Assembly: GCA_900545625.1 (NCBI GenBank)
Contig: UQZS01000004.1
Span: 1-61,266 of the forward strand
DNA: 61,266 nt
Reading direction: 5' to 3'
Source: an uncultured Oscillospiraceae bacterium
GTDB lineage: Bacteria > Bacillota > Clostridia > Oscillospirales > Acutalibacteraceae
Below the pieces are notes generated by a model. That model ran no database searches and was not told the origin of the DNA. It saw nothing but the letters and a program-made list of their open reading frames with translations. Shown piece by piece: positions 18,430-27,464 of the stretch (positions are counted from its first letter, which is position 1; the number at the start of each line of letters is the position of its first letter). The translations under genes and the position numbers were made by a program.

Positions 18430-20079
18430 ATGGCTGAAAACGTGCGCGCGTGCCTTTGCACGTCGCTTGAAAAAATCTTTCCGACCGACGAAGTACATGA
18501 CACAGGTACACTGCGCTTTTCCATGCTGCAAAACGAAAAGAAATCCTTCCAGCTCGCGGTGCGTGCCGAAAAGGGTGCAGAGATCGCGTGGGAAATGCAG
18601 TCTCCCCTGTCGCCTTACTGCCGTGCATTCTTTGTGCGCATGATACCGGCAGGCTTGAACGCGCCGAAAAAATCGGACGACTTCTATATTTCCAAAAATA
18701 AAACCGAATATCCCGATCTGCTCGTGCCGCTTTCCGAGAACCGCTGCACGGCGGAATATGATGGCCGGAACGTCATTTGGTTCGAAATCGGCGGCGAACA
18801 GCTTACGGCAGGCAAACATGCGTTTGAAATCTCCGTGCACGTCGGCGAAAGCGAACCGACGGTCTGCCGCGCGGAAATCGAAGTTCTGCCCTTTGACCTG
18901 CCGCAGCAGACGCTCATTTACACGAATTGGTTCCACACGGACTGCCTGATGCGGCACTACGGTTTTGAGGCGTTTTCGGACGAATACTGGCGCGTAACGG
19001 AAAATTTTCTGCGCACGGCGCGCGAATACGGCATGAACTGCGTGCTCACCCCGCTATTTACGCCGCCGCTCGATACGAAAGTCGGCGGTGAGCGCCCCAC
19101 GGTGCAGCTTGTAGATGTTACCGTCACGGGCAAGGACGCTTATGCCTTCGGCTTTGACAAGTTCAAAACATGGGTGGAAATGTGCCGCCGCTGCGGGATC
19201 GAGTATTTTGAAATGAGCCACTTTTTCACGCAGTGGGGCGCGAAGCACGCGCCGAAGATACTAGCGAAAAAGGACGGCGCTACGGTGCAGATCTTCGGCT
19301 GGAAAACGCGCGCGGCGGGAAAAGCTTACCGCAGATTTTTAGAACAGTTTGCAAGGGCGCTCACTGCTGTTATTGATGAGCTTGGTATTCGCAGACAGTG
19401 CATTTTCCACGTCTCCGACGAGCCGAACGTGGGGCAGATTCGTACCTATAAAAAGGCGGCGCGGATCGTACACGAAAACTTTGGGGATTTCAAGATTATC
19501 GACGCGCTTTCCGATTATAAGCTGTATGCGAAGGGGCTTATCCAAACGCCTGTTCCCGCAAACGATCACATCAAAAAATTTATCGGAAATGTCCCGGAGC
19601 TTTGGACGTACTACTGCTGTGTGCAGGCGGATGATTATGTTTCCAACCGCTTTTTCTCCATGCCGTCACTGCGCAACCGCGTTTTGGGACTGCAAATGTA
19701 TAAATACGATGTAAAAGGCTTTCTGCACTGGGGCTATAACTTCTATTTTTCCCGCTTTTCCATTCGCCAGATCGACCCGTTCCAAGTGACCGACGCCGGT
19801 AACGCCTTTTCTTCGGGCGACAGCTTTGTCGTCTATCCGGGTAAGGACAGTTCTCCCCTTTTGTCGCTGCGTCTGCCTGTATTCTACGACGGTCTTCAGG
19901 ATATGCGCGCGCTGCAGCTTTTGGAATCGCTTGCCGGGCGTGAAAAGACAATGCAGATTTTGGAAGAAGGGCTCAAAGAGCCGCTGACTTTCAACCGTTA
20001 CCGCCATGAAAACGCCTGGCTGCTCGATTTACGCGAGCGCGTCAACCGTGCCATCATGCAATACGCAGCGGAAAAATAA
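18430..20079 (+). CDS. GH123-like glycoside hydrolase (DUF4091)
   Basis: A 549-residue protein with an N-terminal beta-rich region and a C-terminal barrel matching the DUF4091/GH123 type. The expected catalytic pair Asp-Glu is visible in FHVSDEPNVGQ (D330, E331); in GH123 the Glu is the acid and the Asp positions the substrate 2-acetamido group. GH123 enzymes release beta-N-acetylgalactosamine. No signal peptide, so it probably acts in the cytoplasm on imported oligosaccharides. The ATG at 18430 has GAGG upstream; a TTG at 18409 is less likely. It is followed 23 bp later by a GH89 gene. Confidence 0.8.
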   Translation: MAENVRACLCTSLEKIFPTDEVHDTGTLRFSMLQNEKKSFQLAVRAEKGAEIAWEMQSPLSPYCRAFFVRMIPAGLNAPKKSDDFYISKNKTEYPDLLVPLSENRCTAEYDGRNVIWFEIGGEQLTAGKHAFEISVHVGESEPTVCRAEIEVLPFDLPQQTLIYTNWFHTDCLMRHYGFEAFSDEYWRVTENFLRTAREYGMNCVLTPLFTPPLDTKVGGERPTVQLVDVTVTGKDAYAFGFDKFKTWVEMCRRCGIEYFEMSHFFTQWGAKHAPKILAKKDGATVQIFGWKTRAAGKAYRRFLEQFARALTAVIDELGIRRQCIFHVSDEPNVGQIRTYKKAARIVHENFGDFKIIDALSDYKLYAKGLIQTPVPANDHIKKFIGNVPELWTYYCCVQADDYVSNRFFSMPSLRNRVLGLQMYKYDVKGFLHWGYNFYFSRFSIRQIDPFQVTDAGNAFSSGDSFVVYPGKDSSPLLSLRLPVFYDGLQDMRALQLLESLAGREKTMQILEEGLKEPLTFNRYRHENAWLLDLRERVNRAIMQYAAEK

Positions 20080-20102
20080 GCATTACATACCGGAGGAAGA
20101 CA

Positions 20103-22232
20103 ATGGATGCTGTTTTAAGAGGGTTTTTGACGCGCAACCTGCCGCTTGTGGCGGACCGTATCCGGATCACGCTCACGGAAGACGGCAAAAACGATCATTT
20201 TTGTGTTTCTTTCAAAGGCGGTTTTTTATTTGTCAAGGCAAATTCCCGCGTTGCCGCGGCAAACGGGATCTACACGTATCTCAAGCAGGTCTGCCGCGTC
20301 AACCTCTCCTGGTGCGGCAACGAAGCGCTGCAAATTGACGAGCTTATCCCGTTTATGGGGACAATCGAGAAAACGATCGAGCAAAAATACCGCGTTTACA
20401 TGAACTACTGCACGCTTGATTATACCATGTGCTGGTGGGACTTTGCACGCTGGGAGCACGAAATTGATTTTATGGCGATGAACGGCATCAATATGCCGCT
20501 TTGCGTCATCGGCACAGAAGCGGTCTGGTTTGAGACGCTGCTTTCGTTTGGCTTTACGGAAGCAGAAGCGCTTGCCACCATTTCAGGCCCTGCCTTTTGG
20601 GCATGGCAGCTGATGACGAATATTGAAGGGTACCTGCCGCCGAAAGACAAGTCCTATGTTTACGAGCGGCTGGAGCTCGGCAAAAAGATCCTTGCGCGCG
20701 TGCTGGAATTCGGAATGCTGCCCATCCAGCAGGGCTTTTCGGGACATGTGCCGATGCTGCTGCGGGAAAAATACCCGAACGCCAAAATCCTGCCGAAAAG
20801 AGGCTGGTGCCTTTATCCGAAAACGGCGCAGCTTGATCCCCTTGACCCGTTGTTTTCAAAGTTCGGGCAGAAATACCTGCAAACCCTTGGCAGGCTTTTA
20901 GGCAATCACCATTTCCTTGCGTGCGACCCGTTTCATGAGGGCACGCCGCCCAAAAACAATTTTTTCTATCTGCGACGTGTCGGGCAGGCGATCGACCGCC
21001 TGTACAGCGAATTTGACGAACAGTCCGTTTGGGTCATGCAGGCATGGACACTGCGCAAGCACATTGTGAAAGCCGTTCCGAAAGACCGTCTTTTGATCCT
21101 TGACCTCAATTCCGAACGCACAAAGTCCACCCGCAACCTTTGGGGATATGCGGTCGTAGCGGGCATGCTGCACAATTTCGGCGGCAAGAACGCCATGCAG
21201 GGCAAACTCTCTAAGCATTGCAAAAACCCGTATATACAGCTTAAAAAGCGCGGTGCAAATGTGGTCGGTTCAGGACTTTTCATGGAAGGCATCGAACAAA
21301 ACCCCGTGGTTTATGACTTGCAGTTCGCGCTGTTGACCGAAAGCGGAGAAATCGACTTGAACCGCTGGCTGGATGACTACATTGAACGCCGCTACGGCGC
21401 ATATTCCGACACGCTGCGCAAGGCATGGGATATTTTGCTTTCTACCTGTTACCGAGACAGCGGCTACAAGGAAAACGAAGTCGGCTCTACGCTTTGTGCG
21501 CGCCCGCTGATGAAGCCGAAAAAAACAGGTCCGTGTGACTACACGAAGCTGTTTTACGATCCGAAGCTGCTTGAAAAAGCCTTGCCGCTGTTTTTATCCG
21601 TAAAAGAGCAATTCAGCACATCAGACGGGTATCAATATGATGTTTGCGATTTAACTAGGCAGGTATTGAGCAATCGTTTCCATACAAATCAAGCGCTGTT
21701 TGCAAACGCTTATGCGAAAAAAGACAGTAAGGCAGCAGAGCGGCTCGCAAAAGAACAAATGGAGCTGCTTGCCGATCTGGACGCGTTTTTAGGGCTTCGG
21801 AAAAACTTCACACTTGCACGCTGGATCAATGATGCACACCGTCTTGCGCGAAGCGAATGGGAAAAAGCGTATTTTGATCAGAATGCGCGCACGCTCGTCA
21901 CCGTTTGGGGTAACATAAACGGCGACTGCTCGGCGCTTTATGACTATGCGTGGCGCGAGTGGAACGGGCTCATCGCCGAATACTATGCGGTGCGCTGGCA
22001 GCGGTTTTATGACGAGGCGATCCGTGCGCTTCGCGAAAACCGCCCGTTTGTGACCGAAGCGGGAAAATTCGTGTGCGAACGCCCGCGCTATGATGCAACG
22101 CCTTTTGGGAGCGACCTGTTTGCCTTTGAAAAAAATTGGTGTGAAACGTATTCCGAATATCCTGAACCCGAAAATCACGACGTACTGCCGGAGGCAGTCC
22201 GCCTTGCGGAAAAATGGAAAATCGGGAAATAA
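20103..22232 (+). CDS. Alpha-N-acetylglucosaminidase (GH89)
   Basis: A 709-residue NAGLU-family enzyme that removes terminal alpha-linked GlcNAc, as found on heparan sulfate and on gastric-type mucin glycans. The N-terminal domain, the YRVYMNYCTLDYTMCWW start of the barrel, the acid Glu in DPFHEGTPP (E279) and the nucleophile Glu in MEGIEQNPVVYDL (E395) are all present. No signal peptide, unlike most characterised GH89 enzymes. It is co-transcribed with the GH123-like gene, and a CCGGAGGA site precedes the ATG. Confidence 0.93.
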   Translation: MDAVLRGFLTRNLPLVADRIRITLTEDGKNDHFCVSFKGGFLFVKANSRVAAANGIYTYLKQVCRVNLSWCGNEALQIDELIPFMGTIEKTIEQKYRVYMNYCTLDYTMCWWDFARWEHEIDFMAMNGINMPLCVIGTEAVWFETLLSFGFTEAEALATISGPAFWAWQLMTNIEGYLPPKDKSYVYERLELGKKILARVLEFGMLPIQQGFSGHVPMLLREKYPNAKILPKRGWCLYPKTAQLDPLDPLFSKFGQKYLQTLGRLLGNHHFLACDPFHEGTPPKNNFFYLRRVGQAIDRLYSEFDEQSVWVMQAWTLRKHIVKAVPKDRLLILDLNSERTKSTRNLWGYAVVAGMLHNFGGKNAMQGKLSKHCKNPYIQLKKRGANVVGSGLFMEGIEQNPVVYDLQFALLTESGEIDLNRWLDDYIERRYGAYSDTLRKAWDILLSTCYRDSGYKENEVGSTLCARPLMKPKKTGPCDYTKLFYDPKLLEKALPLFLSVKEQFSTSDGYQYDVCDLTRQVLSNRFHTNQALFANAYAKKDSKAAERLAKEQMELLADLDAFLGLRKNFTLARWINDAHRLARSEWEKAYFDQNARTLVTVWGNINGDCSALYDYAWREWNGLIAEYYAVRWQRFYDEAIRALRENRPFVTEAGKFVCERPRYDATPFGSDLFAFEKNWCETYSEYPEPENHDVLPEAVRLAEKWKIGK

Positions 22233-22252
22233 TAGAGAAATCAAGGCAAGAA

Positions 22253-22280
22253 AAAAGAGCAGCCGTTTGGCTGCTCTTTT
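22253..22280. terminator. Terminator between GH89 gene and rplS
   Basis: A 12-bp stem (22253-22264 with 22269-22280) and GTTT loop; A-rich and T-rich arms allow use from both strands. Confidence 0.85.
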
Positions 22281-22292
22281 GCTTTTGCAAAC

Positions 22293-22634
22293 TCAGATCT
22301 GCTCTTTGACCTTTGCCGCCTTACCGACGCGGTCACGAAGATAGTACAGCTTACTTCTGCGCACCTTACCGGAGCGAACAAGCTCAACCTTTGCCACGTT
22401 GGGGGAATTCACGGGGAACACACGCTCCACGCCGACGCCGTAGGAAACGCGGCGGACGGTAAAGGTCTCCGAAACCCCGCTGCCCTTGACAGCGATGATC
22501 GTGCCTTCAAAAACCTGGATTCTCTCGCGCTCGCCTTCACGGATCTTGACGTGTACTTTCACGACGTCGCCGACCTTGATGTGGGGGCGCTCTTCTTTGA
22601 TCATACCCTCGGTGATTACTTTCAATGCGTCCAT
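22293..22634 (-). CDS. rplS: 50S ribosomal protein L19
   Basis: A 113-residue protein at the 30S-50S interface. It starts [20 protein letters not shown] and has the family segments [41 protein letters not shown] and [18 protein letters not shown]. The ATG at 22634 has AGGAGG 7 bp upstream. It stands alone with its own promoter and structured leader, rather than beside rbgA or trmD-rimM as in many Firmicutes. Confidence 0.97.
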   Translation of the reverse strand: MDALKVITEGMIKEERPHIKVGDVVKVHVKIREGERERIQVFEGTIIAVKGSGVSETFTVRRVSYGVGVERVFPVNSPNVAKVELVRSGKVRRSKLYYLRDRVGKAAKVKEQI

Positions 22635-22659
22635 TCTAAGTCCTCCTGTTTTTTTCAGG

Positions 22660-22740
22660 CGTTCGTGCATTTCTCAAAATACAGAGGACCGCCAGCTTTA
22701 ATGCTGCCATTAACTGCCGTTGGAACGGTGCCAACGCAAA
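22660..22740 (-). ncRNA. Candidate L19 leader (autoregulatory RNA of rplS)
   Basis: The rplS leader holds two stem-loops on the minus strand: CGTTGG pairing with CCAACG (22718-22723 with 22731-22736) and a second with TTAATG/CATTAA core (22698-22703 with 22708-22713) extended by flanking pairs. An L19 leader RNA that senses its own protein is known in Firmicutes; whether this matches its consensus was not tested. Confidence 0.5.
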
Positions 22741-22751
22741 ATTGCTTAGAT

Positions 22752-22780
22752 ATATTAGCACAGAGAGCGTAAAAAAGCAA
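22752..22780 (-). promoter_or_regulatory. Promoter of rplS
   Basis: Minus strand: -35 TTGCTT (22780-22775), 17-bp spacer, -10 TAATAT (22757-22752). Confidence 0.75.
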
Positions 22781-22882
22781 GCATTTTTTCAAAATTTTTC
22801 ATAAGTACAGACAAATCCGCGTGCCGTCAGGCTTTGTAACCGTCGGTTGTCATGAAAAGTATGCGCTGTTTTTGAAAAAATG

Positions 22883-23518
22883 TCAAGACAGCTCGCGTTT
22901 GGCATAGATGCGGACAGACAACAGCCACGAACCCGCAAAGAGGATCGCGCCGATCAGTGCCGCTGTAAGCAGGATTTCCGTGCTTTGTACAACAGAAATA
23001 TCCAAAAAGCCGACATCATTGCTAAACGCGCCGATCGCGCCGACTGCGGCGCAGAAAAAGACGAGCACACCGTAGTAAGCGATGCGCCCCTTTTCCACAC
23101 CGAAACGGAAAATAATGGGCAACATCAGGCTTGGGCTTGCGAGCCCCATGGACAAAAGCAAGCCGAAAAAGGTCAGAAGCTCCGAAAGCTGAAAATCATC
23201 CGCAACAAGCATATGCGCCGCAAAGCCGAGCCCCATCAGCAGAACGCTTAGACCGAGTGCGAGCAGCGTGACGATATATTTTACGGAAACAAGCTGGGTG
23301 CGGGTGTAAGGGAACGTACCCGCATACAAAGACCATTTGCACTTTTCGTCATAAGAAAGCAAGTTCACAGACAGCGCGCCGACTAAAAACACCGGATATA
23401 CCGCCAAAAAGAAATTGTCGCTCCAAACAAAGGCGACCGCAAAAACAACGGCGATCAGAAAATAGACGCGGCAGTATTTCACCGCCATATAGATGTCTTT
23501 TAATAGCAAGCCTTTCAT
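22883..23518 (-). CDS. ABC-2 type transporter permease
   Basis: A 211-residue membrane protein with six hydrophobic segments, starting MKGLLLKDIYMAVKYCRVYF, a start typical of ABC-2 permeases of the YtrC/BcrB-like group. It pairs with the ATPase gene whose stop overlaps its start (ATGA) and with a GntR-family regulator. The transported substrate is unknown; relatives export peptides or antibiotics. No terminator is obvious in 22800-22882. Confidence 0.85.
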   Translation of the reverse strand: MKGLLLKDIYMAVKYCRVYFLIAVVFAVAFVWSDNFFLAVYPVFLVGALSVNLLSYDEKCKWSLYAGTFPYTRTQLVSVKYIVTLLALGLSVLLMGLGFAAHMLVADDFQLSELLTFFGLLLSMGLASPSLMLPIIFRFGVEKGRIAYYGVLVFFCAAVGAIGAFSNDVGFLDISVVQSTEILLTAALIGAILFAGSWLLSVRIYAKRELS

Positions 23519-24363
23519 GCTTCCTGCGCCTCCCGAATCAAGAATAAGAAAATCTGCTCCAGATCCATGCTGCCGACTGAAAACGAAGCCGACACTGCTG
23601 CACGCTCCACAACCGCCTCCACGCCGTATGGGGAACGCTTGATTCCGTGCACCGCCCTTTCCGGTATGGCTTCAAGCTGTTCGTTAGAACAGCGAACCAC
23701 ACCGTATTTTTCCAGCAGCGCGTCTTTTTCCTCACACAGCAAAAGTTTGCCCTTGTGCAAAAACGCGACATAATCGCAAATCTTTTCAAGGTCGCTGACA
23801 ATATGCGAAGAAAGGAGCACCGCATGGTTTTCGTCGCGCGTGAATTCTCCGAACAAGGTAACTACCTCGTCACGCACGACCGGGTCAAGACCGCTGGTCG
23901 CTTCGTCGAGCAGCAACAGCTTCGGCGCATGGGACATCGCGACGGCAATGCCGAGCTTCATTTTCATGCCGCGCGAAAAGGCATCAAACGCTTTATCCGT
24001 CGGTAAACTGAGCCTTTTAAGAAGCTGCGCATAAGTATCGTCGTTCCAATTTTGATAGGTGCGCCGCAGGATATTGCCGATCTGCTTGGGTGTTAAGCAC
24101 CCGGGAAAGCCGACGTCATCGAGCACCACGCCGACATCCTCTTTGATGCGGCGGTCATATGTCAAATTGTCCATACCGAGCACCGACACCTGCCCCGCGT
24201 CGCGCCGCAGCATATTGAGGATCAGCTTCATGGTGGTGCTTTTGCCGGCGCCGTTTTCGCCGACCAGCCCCATAACACAGCCGCTCGGCAAGGTCAAATT
24301 CAAATTGTCCAGCGTAAAATCGGGATAGGTTTTGCAAAGTCCCGTGATCTCTAAGGCATTCAT
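23515..24363 (-). CDS. ABC transporter ATP-binding protein
   Basis: A 282-residue cytoplasmic ATPase with Walker A GENGAGKSTTMKL, a signature of the form FSRGMKMKLGIA, Walker B KLLLLDEATSGLDP, and a switch His in LLSSHIVSD. The C-terminal ~75 residues are the extra domain usual for exporters of the YtrB/BcrA group. It is translationally coupled to the regulator upstream and permease downstream. Confidence 0.93.
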   Translation of the reverse strand: MNALEITGLCKTYPDFTLDNLNLTLPSGCVMGLVGENGAGKSTTMKLILNMLRRDAGQVSVLGMDNLTYDRRIKEDVGVVLDDVGFPGCLTPKQIGNILRRTYQNWNDDTYAQLLKRLSLPTDKAFDAFSRGMKMKLGIAVAMSHAPKLLLLDEATSGLDPVVRDEVVTLFGEFTRDENHAVLLSSHIVSDLEKICDYVAFLHKGKLLLCEEKDALLEKYGVVRCSNEQLEAIPERAVHGIKRSPYGVEAVVERAAVSASFSVGSMDLEQIFLFLIREAQEA

Positions 24364-24737
24364 TCGTTTTCCTCCGTTAGCAAATTGAGCATTTCCAAAA
24401 TATCCGCACGGCTTAAGTTACACGAAGCGGCAAGACGAACCGCTTCGCTCAAATGCGCTTCGATCGCCTTGAGATTTTCCTCCCGCAAAAGCTCCGTATT
24501 TTTCGGGGCAACAAAACACCCCTTGCCCGCTACCGTATACAAAAAGCCTTCTTTTTCAAGCTCGTCATAGGCGCGCTTGGTCGTAATAACGCTGATGCGC
24601 AAGTCTTTAGCCAGATTGCGGATGGACGGCAGCGCCTCGTTTTCCGCGATTGCGCCGCTGATGATCTGTGTTTTGATCTGTGAATAGATCTGTTCATAGA
24701 TCGGCACGCCGCTTTTGTTATCAATAAATATCTGCAT
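24360..24737 (-). CDS. GntR-family regulator (YtrA type)
   Basis: A 125-residue repressor with an N-terminal winged helix (YEQIYSQIKTQIISGAI, LPSIRNLAKDLRISVITTKRAYDELEKEGF) and a short ~45-residue C-terminal helical dimerisation part, the layout of YtrA. It is the first gene of the operon with the ABC transporter, so it likely represses its own operon and is released by cell-envelope-active compounds, as for YtrA. Repeated ACTGT boxes overlap its promoter. Confidence 0.92.
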   Translation of the reverse strand: MQIFIDNKSGVPIYEQIYSQIKTQIISGAIAENEALPSIRNLAKDLRISVITTKRAYDELEKEGFLYTVAGKGCFVAPKNTELLREENLKAIEAHLSEAVRLAASCNLSRADILEMLNLLTEENE

Positions 24738-24757
24738 GCATTCACCACGCTTTCTGT

Positions 24758-24794
24758 ATATGAACAGTATATACAGTTATAACAGTATTGTCAA
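24758..24794 (-). promoter_or_regulatory. Promoter and candidate operator of the GntR-ABC operon
   Basis: Minus strand: -35 TTGACA (24794-24789), 17-bp spacer, -10 TATACT (24771-24766). ACTGT occurs three times at 9-bp steps across spacer and -10, followed by an inverted ACAG, giving a CTGT-N6-ACAG dyad next to the start point. Confidence 0.8.
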
Positions 24795-24808
24795 TAGAAA
24801 AATGAAAA

Positions 24809-24831
24809 ACCGCCGAAAAATTTTCGGCGGT
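24809..24831 (-). terminator. Terminator of the radical-SAM pair operon
   Basis: A 10-bp stem (24809-24818 with 24822-24831) followed by a T run on the minus strand, downstream of the TIGR03936 gene. Confidence 0.85.
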
Positions 24832-24889
24832 CATAGTTTTGTGGTTTTTCGCGGACGGCGATGCGGCGCGCCGCCCTTTGGGCGGGAAT

Positions 24890-25561
24890 TCAGCTGAACG
24901 CTTCGCCGTTTTCGAGCAGCACACGGCGTTTTAGAATGTCGGTATGTTTGACGGCAACCGGCGCATCCGCTGTCAGCGCGTCAAGCAGCAGCGCAGGGCT
25001 GACATTGTTTTGGTCGCCCGCCGTCACGCGCACCGTGAGCGTAACGCCGTCATCGTGCTGTGCCAAATCAAACGCAAGGATATTCGGCTTGATGTCCGTT
25101 TCCTTTTCCACGCGGCGTTTCCCCTGCTTTGCTTTTTTCAGCACCGGCAATGTGTCGGCGGCAAAGCGCGTTTCCATCGCTTGCAGCAGCGCGGCGGGAT
25201 CATCCGTATAAAGCTGCATCACATAATCCGCAAAGGCGATCTCCGTCGGCTTGTGAACAGGCTTTGCGACGCTGACCACCGTGATATCGCGCGGAAGTGC
25301 ATCGCTAAGGCGGGCCTTGATCTCACGAAAGGTCATCTCCCCGACTAAACGAATATCCATGGACTCGCAAAGGCTTTCCACTCCTAAGGGCAGCGGCCGT
25401 GCAAAGGTCATGAACAAATGCGGATTATACCCTTCCGTATACCACAGCGGGATCTGCGCACGGCGAAGCGCACGGGTCATGCAGCGCATGAGATCCAGAT
25501 GTGATATATATTTTGCCATGCCGGTTTTTGTGAAGAATATACGTACTTCATTGAATTGCAT
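24890..25561 (-). CDS. TIGR03936-family radical-SAM-linked protein (DUF2344)
   Basis: A 223-residue protein beginning MQFNEVRIFFTKTGMAKYIS, the family start, with HLDLMRCMTRALRRAQIP and TEGYNPHLFMTFARPLPLG conserved segments. It is the regular partner of the TIGR03960 protein encoded just upstream; in some genomes the two are fused. The reaction of the pair is not known; related to no tested pathway that I can name with confidence. The start overlaps the upstream stop by 14 bp. Confidence 0.9.
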   Translation of the reverse strand: MQFNEVRIFFTKTGMAKYISHLDLMRCMTRALRRAQIPLWYTEGYNPHLFMTFARPLPLGVESLCESMDIRLVGEMTFREIKARLSDALPRDITVVSVAKPVHKPTEIAFADYVMQLYTDDPAALLQAMETRFAADTLPVLKKAKQGKRRVEKETDIKPNILAFDLAQHDDGVTLTVRVTAGDQNNVSPALLLDALTADAPVAVKHTDILKRRVLLENGEAFS

Positions 25562-27404
25562 CGCAGTGCCCTCCGTTTAAGCGCGCAGCACCGCAAGCCG
25601 AACACTTCTGACGGCAGTTCGGCGAGGTTACGCTTTCGTGCGCTCTGCGGTTCTCTTCCTCCAAAAACGCGCGGCGGATGCCGTAATCCAAGTGCTCCCA
25701 CGGCAAAAGCTCCGAAAAATCACGGCGGCGGTTCGCATAGAAAGCGGGATCGACGCCGCAGGCTTCAAACGCCTGCATCCAAGCATCGAAGCGGAAGAAC
25801 TCGTCCCAGCCGTCAAATTTGCAGCCGCGCTTCCACGCTTCCACCAAAACGTCGCACAGCTTGCGGTCCCCGCGCGCAAAAACGCCCTCCAAAAAACTCG
25901 TGTGCGGCTGATGCCAGCTCACGCGGATCTTGCCTGAGTGTACGCTCTCCATCAAATGCTTTTGTTTCTCGGCTAACTGCTCCATGGTATCCTGCGGCTC
26001 CCATTGGAACGGTGTAAAGGGCTTCGGCACAAAAGACGCGACACTCACGCTGACCGTGACGCCTTTTCCCTTTGGCTTGTCCAGATTGTGGTAAAATTCG
26101 TTCACGACCTTTTGCGCAAGCTCGGCAATGCCCGCGACATCCTCGAGCGTTTCGGTCGGCAGCCCCATCATAAAATAGAGTTTTACGGAAGTCCAGCCGC
26201 CGCGGAATGCCTGCGCGGCGGTACCGAGGACTTCTTCTTCCGTGACATTTTTATTGATCGCGTCACGAAGCCTTTGCGTACCCGCTTCGGGTGCAAAGGT
26301 CAGCCCGCTTTTGCGGACTTTTTTGAGTTCTTCCATTAAGCTTTCCGAGAAATTGTCCACGCGCAAAGACGGCAGGGACACATTGATTTTTTCGTCAGGC
26401 GCCCAGGAAAGCAGCTGCGGCAGGAGCGTTTCGACCTCGGAGTAATCACTCGTACTCAGTGAGCATAACGAGATCTCATCATAACCTGTGCTTTCGCACA
26501 ACGCTTTCGCCTGTCGGTTGACCGTATCGCTGCTTTTTTCACGGATCGGGCGGTAGATAAACCCTGCCTGACAGAAGCGGCAGCCGCGAATACAGCCGCG
26601 GAACACCTCGGCGACGGCGCGGTCGTGCACCACATCAACAAACGGTACAACGAACTGTTTCGGAAAGTAAACCGAATCGAGATCGGCGATCACACGTTTT
26701 TTGACCTTCGAAGGGGCAGTTTCTTTCGGGGTGACTGCCTTGAGCGTGCCGTCCGCATGATAGGAGACATCATAAAACGCGGGCACATACACGCCCTCAA
26801 GCTTCGCGGCGTCGCGCAAAAACGCAAGCTTGGTTGAGCCTTTTTCCTTGTGCGCGATCAGCAGGTCAATCAGCTCGTTGGTGACCTCCTCCCCCTCGCC
26901 GGGCAGGAAAATGTCGAAGAAATCCGCCAGAGGCTCAGGGTTACAGGCACAGGGGCCCCCGCCGATGACCAGCGGTGTGAGCGCCGTGCGGTCGCGAGAA
27001 CGCAGGGGCACATTGCCGAGATCCAGCATATTGAGCACGTTCGAATAGCTCAATTCATATTGCAGTGTAAACCCGATCAGGTCAAACTCTGAGATCGGGT
27101 CGCCGCTCTCAAGCGCATAGAGCGGCACGCCGTTCGCGCGCATCTTTTCTTCCATATCGACCCATGGGGCGAACACGCGCTCGCACCAGGCGTCCGCGCG
27201 CTCGTTGACAAGCCCGTACAGGATCTTCATCCCCAGGTGCGACATGCCGATCTCATAGCTGTCGGGAAAGCAAAAGGCATAACGTACTTTGACCTGCGCC
27301 TTGTCCTTCACGACGCTCCCCAGCTCCCCGCCCGTATAACGCGCGGGCTTTTGCACCCCGTCGAGCAGGTATTCCCATTCTTTTCGCAATTTCGTGTACC
27401 TCAT
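25548..27404 (-). CDS. TIGR03960-family radical SAM protein
   Basis: A 618-residue protein with an N-terminal cobalamin-binding-like domain (VQKPARYTGGELGSVVKD, DSYEIGMSHLGMKILYGLVN) and a radical SAM domain whose cluster motif is CIRGCRFCQAGF at about residues 280-290. It works with the downstream TIGR03936 protein; function unknown. The ATG at 27404 has no clear ribosome binding site; a TTG at 27389 has GAGGT at the right distance, so the true start may be 5 codons later. Confidence 0.92.
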   Translation of the reverse strand: MRYTKLRKEWEYLLDGVQKPARYTGGELGSVVKDKAQVKVRYAFCFPDSYEIGMSHLGMKILYGLVNERADAWCERVFAPWVDMEEKMRANGVPLYALESGDPISEFDLIGFTLQYELSYSNVLNMLDLGNVPLRSRDRTALTPLVIGGGPCACNPEPLADFFDIFLPGEGEEVTNELIDLLIAHKEKGSTKLAFLRDAAKLEGVYVPAFYDVSYHADGTLKAVTPKETAPSKVKKRVIADLDSVYFPKQFVVPFVDVVHDRAVAEVFRGCIRGCRFCQAGFIYRPIREKSSDTVNRQAKALCESTGYDEISLCSLSTSDYSEVETLLPQLLSWAPDEKINVSLPSLRVDNFSESLMEELKKVRKSGLTFAPEAGTQRLRDAINKNVTEEEVLGTAAQAFRGGWTSVKLYFMMGLPTETLEDVAGIAELAQKVVNEFYHNLDKPKGKGVTVSVSVASFVPKPFTPFQWEPQDTMEQLAEKQKHLMESVHSGKIRVSWHQPHTSFLEGVFARGDRKLCDVLVEAWKRGCKFDGWDEFFRFDAWMQAFEACGVDPAFYANRRRDFSELLPWEHLDYGIRRAFLEEENRRAHESVTSPNCRQKCSACGAARLNGGHCDAIQ

Positions 27405-27431
27405 TTACGTGATGGGAATATTCTACACGAA

Positions 27432-27464
27432 AAATGCGGGAAATGCAAATCATTCCCCGCATTT
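27432..27464 (-). terminator. Terminator overlapping the end of the M50 gene
   Basis: A ~11-bp stem with one bulge (27432-27442 with 27454-27464) followed by T on the minus strand. Its 3' side includes the last codons and stop of the M50 gene. Confidence 0.65.
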
